DNA from: Opitutaceae bacterium
Lineage (GTDB): Bacteria; Verrucomicrobiota; Verrucomicrobiia; Opitutales; Opitutaceae
Direction of reading: 5' to 3'
NCBI GenBank assembly: GCA_023265535.1
Contig: JAHFTI010000334.1
Location: 1-5,354, forward strand
Length of the DNA: 5,354 nucleotides
Position numbers and translations under genes: made by a program. Below the pieces are notes generated by a model, which saw only the letters and a program-made list of their open reading frames with translations, was not told the DNA's origin and searched no databases. Shown piece by piece: positions 1 to 4,601 of this stretch (position 1 is the first letter of the stretch; every line of letters begins with the position of its first letter).

Positions 1-68
1 GGGCAAGGGGGTGTGAGGAAGGGGATGTGGGGAAGGGGAGCTGGGTTCGCCGGTGGGCAAGGGCTCCG
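1..68. other. Non-coding G-rich flank downstream of ispA
   Basis: No gene is visible between the window edge and the ispA stop codon. The plus strand is strongly purine-rich. It carries a 9-bp direct repeat GGAAGGGGA (17-25 and 31-39), and GGGCAAGGG occurs at 1-9 and again near 55-63. The G-runs at 21-24, 29-32, 35-38 and 43-45 fit the usual intramolecular G-quadruplex pattern. No hairpin with a U-tract is seen for the end of the ispA transcript. A gene beyond the left edge may use some of this stretch as leader or tail. Confidence 0.6.
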
Positions 69-950
69 TCAGGACACCCGGCGCCCCATGCCTGCGATGA
101 GTTCCGCGAGGAACGAGGAATCGCCCGGCAGTTGTCGCAGTTCGGACAGCGCCCGGTCCGTCAGCTCCTGGGCGATGCGGCGGGCCTTATCGAGGCCGTG
201 CAGCTTGATGTAGGTCGTCTTGTCGGAGGCCAGGTCCTTGCCCGCGGTCTTGCCCAGGGTGGCGGTGTCGGCGGTGACGTCGAGGATGTCGTCGATCACC
301 TGGAAGGCCAGGCCGGTCAGGCGGCCGACGGAGCGCAGGCGCTCGAGCTGGACCGGCGTGGCGCCGCCGCACAGGGCTCCCATGACCAGGCTGGCCTCGA
401 TCATGGCGGCGGTCTTGTTGAGGTGGATGAACTCGAGCTCCTCGGCGCTCGGCGCCTTCTGGCGTTCGCCCAGGAGGTCGGCCATCTGCCCGCCGATCAG
501 GCGCCTGCTCCCGGCCGCATCCCCGAGCTCGAGCACGAGGGCGTTGGTGAGGGCGGGGTCGGAGCGGTAGGCGCTGGACAGCAGGTGAAAGGCGTGGGTG
601 AGCATGGCGTCGCCCGCCAGCAGCGCCGTGGCCTCGTCGAAGGCCTTGTGCGCCGTGGGGCGGCCGCGGCGCAGGTCGTCGTTGTCCATGCACGGCAGGT
701 CGTCGTGCACGAGGGAATAGGTGTGCACGCACTCCAGGGCGACGGCTGCGGGCAAGGCATCGGCGCGTGCGCCGAAGAGCTCGCAGGCGGCGAGGGCGAG
801 CACGGGGCGAAGGCGCTTGCCGCCCGCCTCCAGGGTGTAGCGCATGGCCTCGTGCAGGCGCGCAGGCCGGGTGTCCGGGGCGGGCGTGTGGGCCTTCAGG
901 CCGGATTCCGTGCGGGCGACGTAGAGGGTCAGCTGTTCCTTGAAGTCCAT
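69..950 (-). CDS. ispA: Polyprenyl synthetase, farnesyl diphosphate synthase type
   Basis: 293 aa, the usual length for bacterial (E,E)-farnesyl diphosphate synthases. The enzyme condenses dimethylallyl or geranyl diphosphate with isopentenyl diphosphate in the cytoplasm. Its product feeds undecaprenyl phosphate, quinone side chains and other isoprenoids. Motifs in order: GGKRLRP at residues 43-49, which binds IPP; the first Asp-rich motif DDLPCMDNDD at 83-92, followed by LRRGRPTAH; the GGQ-x-x-D motif at 153-158; the second Asp-rich motif DDILD at 220-224; and GK...DKTTY at 236-247. The stretch CVHTYSLVHDD before the first Asp motif closely follows E. coli IspA (ECIHAYSLIHDD), including Tyr at -5 and Ser at -4, so a C15 product is likely; a C20 product cannot be excluded. 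Start: the reading frame is open to an ATG at 1073, but that adds 41 Pro/Arg-rich residues foreign to the family and its ATG overlaps the start of the divergent gene, so Met at 950 (MDFKEQL) is preferred. There is no Shine-Dalgarno sequence before it. Family call is near certain; product length is inferred. Confidence 0.95.
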   Translation of the reverse strand: MDFKEQLTLYVARTESGLKAHTPAPDTRPARLHEAMRYTLEAGGKRLRPVLALAACELFGARADALPAAVALECVHTYSLVHDDLPCMDNDDLRRGRPTAHKAFDEATALLAGDAMLTHAFHLLSSAYRSDPALTNALVLELGDAAGSRRLIGGQMADLLGERQKAPSAEELEFIHLNKTAAMIEASLVMGALCGGATPVQLERLRSVGRLTGLAFQVIDDILDVTADTATLGKTAGKDLASDKTTYIKLHGLDKARRIAQELTDRALSELRQLPGDSSFLAELIAGMGRRVS

Positions 951-1023
951 GATGGGCAGGCGCGGAGAGGTTTCCCGCGGAGACCCGACACTAGGCGTGC
1001 GCCGCCCCGGGCGAAGCAAAAAC

Positions 1024-1052
1024 TTGGCAAAGCCCCCGCCCTTTTGCATAAG
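1024..1052 (+). promoter_or_regulatory. Candidate sigma70-type promoter for the FmdB-like gene
   Basis: TTGGCA (1024-1029, 5 of 6 to the -35 consensus) lies exactly 17 bp before CATAAG (1047-1052, 4 of 6 to the -10 consensus). This would start transcription near 1059 and leave a leader of only about 13 nt before the ATG at 1072. That agrees with the lack of a Shine-Dalgarno sequence. It sits in the 121-bp divergent gap shared with ispA. The -10 element falls inside an imperfect inverted repeat (1036-1043 CCGCCCTT versus 1050-1058 AAGGGGCGG). No equally good minus-strand promoter for ispA was found. This is a prediction from spacing and consensus only. Confidence 0.4.
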
Positions 1053-1071
1053 GGGCGGTTTAACCGTTCCC

Positions 1072-1431
1072 ATGCCGACCTACGAATACGTCTGTGAAAC
1101 CTGTGGTAAGGAGTTCGAGCTCTTCCAATCCATGAAGGATGAGGCCCTCAAGGCCTGCACCTGTGGCAAGGAAGGCAAGGTCCAGCGCAAGATCGGCGGC
1201 GGGGCCGGCCTGATCTTCAAGGGCAGCGGCTTCTACATCACCGATTACAAGAAGAGCTCGAGCAGCAACGCCAGCTCCTCCTCGGGATCGTCGTCCTCCT
1301 CGTCCGCCGCCTCCGCCCCGGCCTCGCCTGCGTCGAGCTCCTCCGCGTCCGCTTCGTCGTCCTCCTCGGGTTCCTCCGGAGGCTCGGGCTCGTCGGGTTC
1401 AGGAAGTTCCTCCGGTTCGTCGAAGGCCTGA
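1072..1431 (+). CDS. FmdB-type small zinc-ribbon protein with Ser-rich tail
   Basis: 119 aa. The first ~60 residues match the FmdB/CxxC-CxxC regulatory-protein family, small zinc-ribbon proteins named after a putative regulator of formamidase/amidase genes; their molecular role is mostly unknown. Visible features: MPTYEYVCETCG start with Cys8 and Cys11, a second Cys pair at 29 and 31, then the conserved IGGGAGLIFKGSGFYITDYKK block (41-61). Residues 62-119 are a low-complexity tail with 37 Ser in 58, plus Ala, Gly and a few Pro, ending in Lys-Ala. The tail's Ser codons are a mixture of AGC, TCC and TCG, so it is not a simple DNA repeat. The second Cys pair is C-x-C rather than the usual C-x-x-C. 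Start: ATG at 1072 gives the family's MPTYEY N-terminus; upstream in-frame Met codons (from 940) would overlap ispA. Monocistronic: divergent from ispA, convergent with the next gene after 29 bp. Probably cytoplasmic. Confidence 0.88.
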   Translation: MPTYEYVCETCGKEFELFQSMKDEALKACTCGKEGKVQRKIGGGAGLIFKGSGFYITDYKKSSSSNASSSSGSSSSSSAASAPASPASSSSASASSSSSGSSGGSGSSGSGSSSGSSKA

Positions 1432-1460
1432 GCTCGCGGGGCGGTGGGGGCTCACTCCGC
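1432..1460. other. 29-bp convergent gap between fmdB-like gene and exported-protein gene
   Basis: The two stop codons are only 29 bp apart on opposite strands. GGCGG (1440-1444) can pair with CCGCC (1457-1461) across a 12-nt loop, and TGAGC (1429-1433) with GCTCA (1450-1454), but neither is followed by a T-run in either direction. Termination here is either Rho-dependent or runs into the opposite gene. No strong intrinsic terminator is supported. Confidence 0.35.
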
Positions 1461-2372
1461 CTACCTGTGGCCGCGTTGTCCGCCGCCCTGCGTGGAGGAG
1501 CGGGAGCTGCCCCAGCTGTGCGAGGCGCTCGCGGAGATTTCCTGCCTGCGCAGGGAACCGGACTCCATGGAGTTGCGCTCCGTGCGCACCTCGATCTGCA
1601 CCGCGGGGGTGCGCGGCTCCATGCGCGGCGTCAGGTCGTGGTCGCCGCCGAGGGAGTTGTAATAGGAACGTGAATACGGTCCAGCGAGGGGCGAGTGGAA
1701 GGGGTCGTGGAACCCCAGGTAGGGGGCGTAACCGTAATAGGAATCGTACCAGGGCCAGGTGTCGTAGCCGTAGCCGTAGCCGTAGCCGTAGCCATAGCCG
1801 TAGGGATAGAGGCCCATGCCCCGGCCGTGGCTTTCACCGTAGCCCAGCGTCAGGGCGAAGGTGCCCGAGCGGTTCATGAGCGTGGTCTCCATGTAGCCGC
1901 CATAGAAGGAGCCGCCCTCGGAGTTGGCGCCCGCGAACAGTGAGACGGAGCCGTGCACCTCAAGGCCCGCGCGGGGCTTTGGCAGGGCGACGCTATTGGC
2001 GGCCGCGGCCGAGGCGCCCGCGCTGCGGTTCGGGGGCAGGACCTGCTTGGCGAGCCGGGCGGCCACCAGCGTGTCGAGCTCGGCCCGTTCCTTCGCGTCG
2101 AGCTGCGGGATGCCCGTGGCCTTCAGCTCGGAGTCGGTGCGGCGCAGGGTGAAGGTCCCGGCGAAGCCGTTGGTGCGCCCCTGGCGCGCCAGGGTGAGCT
2201 CTCGCTGCACCAGCGCGTCGACGGCCCCGACCTCGTCGGCATTCAGGCGGGTGATCCCGCTGGCGGTGCGTTCGGCGGGCGTGAGGGTTTCGCTGAAGCG
2301 GGCAAGGAGGGAAGCCGGCAGGAGCAGGCAGCTCAGGGCGAGCAGGCTAAGGAGGGATCGGGCGGCGCGCAT
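1461..2372 (-). CDS. Uncharacterised exported protein with duplicated motif and Gly-Tyr repeats
   Basis: 303 aa; I do not recognise a named family. The chosen start (ATG at 2372) gives a clean Sec signal peptide: MRAARS, then a Leu-rich core (residues 7-23) and a likely cleavage after LLA (about residue 24). An earlier in-frame ATG at 2435 would bury this signal behind 21 residues. After the signal, a motif T-x-x-E-x-x-A-x-G-I-x-x-L-x-A-x-E-(x4)-D-x-L-V-(x3)-L occurs at 31-59 and again at 79-107, exactly 48 residues apart with 12 of 29 identical and no gap. An Ala/Pro-rich linker (~113-135) leads to an alternating, beta-like segment (136-186, HGSVSLFAG...FALTLGYG). Next comes a Tyr/Trp/Gly-rich stretch (189-240) that includes (GY)6 encoded by a hexanucleotide repeat. 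The C-terminal 24 residues are Ser/Gly/Arg-rich. No C-terminal aromatic beta-barrel signature is seen, and there is no lipobox. Location is probably periplasm or outer surface (inferred). The downstream neighbour is convergent, the upstream one divergent. No Shine-Dalgarno sequence precedes the start. Confidence 0.8.
   Translation of the reverse strand: MRAARSLLSLLALSCLLLPASLLARFSETLTPAERTASGITRLNADEVGAVDALVQRELTLARQGRTNGFAGTFTLRRTDSELKATGIPQLDAKERAELDTLVAARLAKQVLPPNRSAGASAAAANSVALPKPRAGLEVHGSVSLFAGANSEGGSFYGGYMETTLMNRSGTFALTLGYGESHGRGMGLYPYGYGYGYGYGYGYDTWPWYDSYYGYAPYLGFHDPFHSPLAGPYSRSYYNSLGGDHDLTPRMEPRTPAVQIEVRTERNSMESGSLRRQEISASASHSWGSSRSSTQGGGQRGHR
1764..1805 (-). repeat. Hexanucleotide tandem repeat (GGCTAC on the coding strand)
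   Basis: On the plus strand GTAGCC is repeated five times without change (1764-1793), followed by ATAGCC (1794-1799) and the degenerate GTAGGG (1800-1805). On the coding (minus) strand this reads GGCTAC, that is Gly-Tyr, giving PY(GY)6D in the exported protein. The unit is six bases, so gain or loss of copies keeps the reading frame and changes only the number of Gly-Tyr pairs. Replication slippage at this site is plausible. Confidence 0.9.
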
Positions 2373-2528
2373 GCGTGCTTGGGAGTGGGGGAGCGGAGCG
2401 CATGTTCCTGCATTCTGCGCGACTTCGCACCCCAATTCGGGCCCCTGGTGGCGGAAATCGCCGCGGCAGGGGGGGCGCGCTCCGGCATTGCCATTGTGCC
2501 AAAGAAGCCATTGATTTCACGCAATTCC
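2373..2528. promoter_or_regulatory. Divergent intergenic region between the two unknown envelope genes
   Basis: This 156-bp gap must hold promoters for both the exported protein (minus) and the membrane-anchored protein (plus). For the plus direction, TTGCCA (2488-2493, 5 of 6 to the -35 consensus) is 17 bp before TTGATT (2511-2516, only 3 of 6), which would give an almost leaderless mRNA for the ATG at 2529. Around it the heptamer G(G/C)CATTG occurs three times (2484-2490, 2490-2496, 2507-2513), and GGCATTGCC at 2484-2492 is a small palindrome, so a regulator could bind here. No convincing minus-strand promoter was found. All calls are by eye. Confidence 0.35.
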
Positions 2529-3233
2529 ATGAGCATCTCGAAGGTAGACAGGGCAAACTACGGACCGGGTTGGGCTGAAATCATCATCGGAGCCGTGCTC
2601 GCCATCCTGCTTGGTGTGCTACTCGCCTCAGTTCACCTGATCCTCAGGCCGGTCGCCACGGTGACGAAGCTTCCCGACCCCAAGGTCCTCCCTGGTCAGG
2701 TCACCTATATCGAGGGATCCAAGGACAGTTACCGGGGCCAGGGTTGGATGCGCAAGCGCCAGGCTTTCCTCGACGGCCAATCCATCGAGGTCACCGAGGA
2801 GGAGCTCAACACGGCGATCGCGAAGCCCTCCGACAAGCCCGCCGCCCCTGCCAAGGACGTGCTCAAGCAGAAGAAAAAGAAGGAGGAGGAGCCCAAGAAG
2901 GATGAGCCCTACCTCGTTCCCGGCTCCCTGAATTTCCGCATCGCCGACAAGCTGGTGCAGGTCTCTCTGCCCGTGCGTATCCCCCTGTTGGATACCAGTG
3001 TGATCATCCAGGCGGCCGGTACCTTCGCCAAGGGCTCCTCGGGCACCTTCGAATTTGTGCCCCAGCGCTTTCATGTGGGCTCCCTGCCCTTGCACAAGGT
3101 GCCCGGCCTTGCGGAGGAGCTCGTCGCACGCGCCTCCAAGGCGGAGGCCGTGCCCGAGGACCTCAGGGCCGCCTGGGCCAAGGTCGTGGACGTGCGCATC
3201 GAGGAGCGTCTCCTGAAGGTCGACCTGCCCTGA
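2529..3233 (+). CDS. Uncharacterised single-pass membrane protein with Lys/Glu-rich linker
   Basis: 234 aa; no named family recognised. A single hydrophobic helix at about residues 16-38 (AEIIIGAVLAILLGVLLAS) follows a short polar N-terminus and probably anchors the protein in the inner membrane with the bulk outside (inferred; the charge bias is weak). Residues 57-95 contain a YIEGSKDSYRGQGWMRKRQ stretch and an acidic VTEEEL segment. Residues 107-128 form a charged Lys/Glu/Pro linker with KKKKEEEPKK. The C-terminal domain (129-234) alternates hydrophobic and polar residues (PGSLNFRIADKLVQVSLPVRIPL), then has GTFEFVPQRFHVGSLPLHKVPGLAEEL and a final VDVRIEERLLKVDLP. That layout loosely recalls small lipid-binding-like exported domains such as YpmS/DUF2140 or LmeA/DUF2993; this is only a fold-level impression. 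Start: the frame is open from 1953, but upstream sequence is antisense to the neighbouring exported gene, and ATG 2529 sits just before the membrane helix. There is no Shine-Dalgarno sequence. It is divergent from the exported-protein gene and convergent with pta. Confidence 0.82.
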   Translation: MSISKVDRANYGPGWAEIIIGAVLAILLGVLLASVHLILRPVATVTKLPDPKVLPGQVTYIEGSKDSYRGQGWMRKRQAFLDGQSIEVTEEELNTAIAKPSDKPAAPAKDVLKQKKKKEEEPKKDEPYLVPGSLNFRIADKLVQVSLPVRIPLLDTSVIIQAAGTFAKGSSGTFEFVPQRFHVGSLPLHKVPGLAEELVARASKAEAVPEDLRAAWAKVVDVRIEERLLKVDLP

Positions 3234-3250
3234 GGGCGGGGCGTCCGGTT

Positions 3251-3311
3251 CCAGGTAGGCCGGCCTGGCTTGAAGCTCCGGGCTTGCCGCCCGGTCTGCC
3301 TCCTGCGGACC
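3251..3311 (+). terminator. Cluster of GC-rich hairpins in the convergent gap
   Basis: Three hairpins lie in the 112-bp gap between the convergent membrane-protein gene and pta. CCAGG (3251-3255) pairs with CCTGG (3264-3268). CCGGGC (3278-3283) pairs perfectly with GCCCGG (3289-3294) around a TTGCC loop. GGTCTGC (3293-3299) pairs with GCGGACC (3305-3311) around CTCCT, with one G-U pair in plus-strand RNA. None has the T-run of a classical intrinsic terminator. They may mark the transcript ends of one or both genes, but the role is inferred. Confidence 0.35.
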
Positions 3312-3345
3312 GCTCCCTTCGACTCGGGTCCTCTGGCCCGCTCGC

Positions 3346-4377
3346 TCAGGGCGTGCCGTAGAGCAGTCGGCGGTCGATGGCCTGGCAGCCGACGACGGCC
3401 GCCGCACCGAACACGTCGTGCGCGCTCGCACCGCGGCTGACCTCGGCTGCGGGGCGGTTGAGGCCCGTGATGATCTGGCCGAAGGTGTTGGCGCCTGCCA
3501 GCAGTTGCACCAGCTTGAAGGCGATGTTGCCGCTGTTCAGGTCGGGGAAGATGAGCACGTTGGCGTGGCCGGCGACGGGGCCTGAGACCTGCTTGGCGGC
3601 GGCGATCGTCACGTCGAGCGCGGCGTGCACCTGGAGCTCGCCCTCGATTTCCATGGGCAGCGAGGCTGACAGCGCCTTGGCGCGGGCCAGCTCGGTGGCG
3701 CGGCGCATCTTCACGATGGCGGGGTGCTGGGAATTGCTCTTGGAGGAGTAGCTGAGCATCGCCACGCGCGGGATCTCGTTGGTGAGGTGGCGGGCGATCA
3801 TCGCCGTGGAGAGCGCGATGTCGCAGAGCTGTTCCGCCGTGGGCTCGGGGATGACGCCGCAGTCGGAGAGGAAGAGCGTGCCGTCGGCGCCGATCTTTTT
3901 CTCATCCCAGTCGAGGATCATCAGGGAGGAGGCGGTCTGCACGTGTTCCTGGCGCGGGATGATCTGGAAAAGGGGCCGCAGGGCGCTGGTGGCCGACACG
4001 GTGGCGCCGCCCACCATGGCGTCGGCCTGGGCGTTGTGAAGCATCATGGTGGCGTAGTAGCCGGTGTCGCGGATCGCCTCGCGGGCGTCCGGGATCATCA
4101 GGCCGTGTTCGTCGCGCATGCTTTCGAGCTGCTGGATGAAGGGCGCAAAGTCCTCGCTCAGGGCGGGTTCGATGATGCGCATGCCTTTCAGGTCGAGCGA
4201 GAGGCGGGCGGCGGTGGCCTTGATCTGCTTGCGGTCGCCCAACAGGATGGGGGCGCCCATGCGGCGGGTCACCCACTGACGCGCAGCCTGAAGTACCCGA
4301 GGGTCACCGCCTTCCGAGAAGACGATGCGCTTGGGGTGGCGCTGCAGCCGCTCAATGAGCTTTGTGAGGAGAGGCAT
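3346..4377 (-). CDS. pta: Phosphate acetyltransferase
   Basis: 343 aa, the usual size for the short, single-domain form that lacks the long N-terminal domains of E. coli Pta. It interconverts acetyl-CoA plus phosphate with acetyl phosphate plus CoA in the cytoplasm, normally paired with acetate kinase; no ackA is in this window. Motifs: IVFSEGGDPRVLQAA (18-32), VGGATVSATSALRP (122-135), LFLSDCGVIPEPTAEQL (168-184), RVAMLSYSSKSNS (204-216), EGELQVHAALD (245-255), SGPVAGHANVLIFPDLNSGN (265-284) and the C-terminal VSRGASAHDV (313-322). In the last motif Ser314, Arg315 and Asp321 match the catalytic Ser309/Arg310/Asp316 of the Methanosarcina thermophila enzyme. Departures: His for the common Asp in ELQ-x-DAA, GQIITGL for GPI-x-QGL, and RPAAEVSRG for KPVNDLSRG, so it belongs to a divergent branch; another acyl group is possible. 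Start: Met at 4377 (MPLLTKLIERL) fits the family; the ATG at 4449 adds 24 Pro-rich residues. Divergent from murJ. No Shine-Dalgarno sequence. Confidence 0.9.
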   Translation of the reverse strand: MPLLTKLIERLQRHPKRIVFSEGGDPRVLQAARQWVTRRMGAPILLGDRKQIKATAARLSLDLKGMRIIEPALSEDFAPFIQQLESMRDEHGLMIPDAREAIRDTGYYATMMLHNAQADAMVGGATVSATSALRPLFQIIPRQEHVQTASSLMILDWDEKKIGADGTLFLSDCGVIPEPTAEQLCDIALSTAMIARHLTNEIPRVAMLSYSSKSNSQHPAIVKMRRATELARAKALSASLPMEIEGELQVHAALDVTIAAAKQVSGPVAGHANVLIFPDLNSGNIAFKLVQLLAGANTFGQIITGLNRPAAEVSRGASAHDVFGAAAVVGCQAIDRRLLYGTP

Positions 4378-4601
4378 GGGACGCTGGAGGGTGGGGGGCG
4401 CCCATGGCTGCGTCAATGCCGCAGGGGGGTACTTTGGAGGGGCTTTCACCCCGGGGCTATTGCGAAGGTCTTGCGCCTCTCCGGCTTGGGCCTGTGCGTG
4501 CGCTGTCCCGATGCGCCTGCAAAGGCTTCCGGCTGTGAAGGAACCCAGTCTCCTGTGTTCGCGCTTGCAGCCGCGGCGCGCCGCCCCGACAAATCGCCCT
4601 C
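4378..4601. promoter_or_regulatory. Divergent intergenic region between pta and murJ
   Basis: This 224-bp gap must drive pta leftwards and murJ rightwards. I see no strong sigma70 pair in either direction. For pta, TTGACG (minus strand, 4416-4411) is a good -35 match, but the hexamer 17 bp on (CACCCT) is a poor -10. The sequence has a perfect 12-bp palindrome GCGGCGCGCCGC (4573-4584) ending 17 nt before the murJ GTG. It also has a short G/C hairpin possibility in AGGGGCTTTCACCCC near 4437-4452. No coding sequence is supported within it. Confidence 0.4.

Noticed and set aside
951..1073. 41-residue N-terminal extension of IspA to the ATG at 1073
   Set aside because: Family members start close to the MDFKEQL-type helix; the extension is Pro/Arg-rich and covers the divergent promoter region.
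27..1097. 356-codon plus-strand open frame across the ispA gene
   Set aside because: It is antisense to a clear polyprenyl synthetase with all catalytic motifs; its translation is Gly/Val/Ala/Arg-rich without family motifs, as expected from a GC-rich complement.
1764..1805. CRISPR-like or other array from the GTAGCC repeats
   Set aside because: The unit is six bases with no spacers and lies in frame in a coding sequence; it is a simple microsatellite.
2312..2332. Possible lipoprotein signal (Cys15 in the Leu-rich core, ALSC)
   Set aside because: The residues before Cys are A-L-S, not the Leu-(Ala/Ser)-(Gly/Ala) lipobox, and a type I cleavage site fits better a few residues later.
2373..2435. 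21-residue N-terminal extension of the exported protein to the ATG at 2435
   Set aside because: It would place the signal peptide internally; Met at 2372 gives a normal basic-hydrophobic-cleavage layout.
2484..2503. Sigma54-like -24/-12 promoter on the minus strand (TGGCAC element)
   Set aside because: TGGCAC is present, but the spaced TTGC element is missing (CAATGC instead), so the pair does not fit.
1953..2528. N-terminal extension of the membrane protein back to the ATG at 1953
   Set aside because: The 192 extra residues are antisense to the exported-protein gene and Gly/Ala/Arg-rich; Met at 2529 immediately precedes the membrane anchor.
2628..3431. 267-codon minus-strand open frame opposite the membrane protein
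   Set aside because: Its product is Gly/Leu-rich low complexity and it overlaps the pta 3' end; the plus strand has a coherent membrane helix and domain.
4378..4449. 24-residue N-terminal extension of Pta to the ATG at 4449
   Set aside because: Pro-rich sequence unlike the family N-terminus; Met at 4377 matches the expected beginning.
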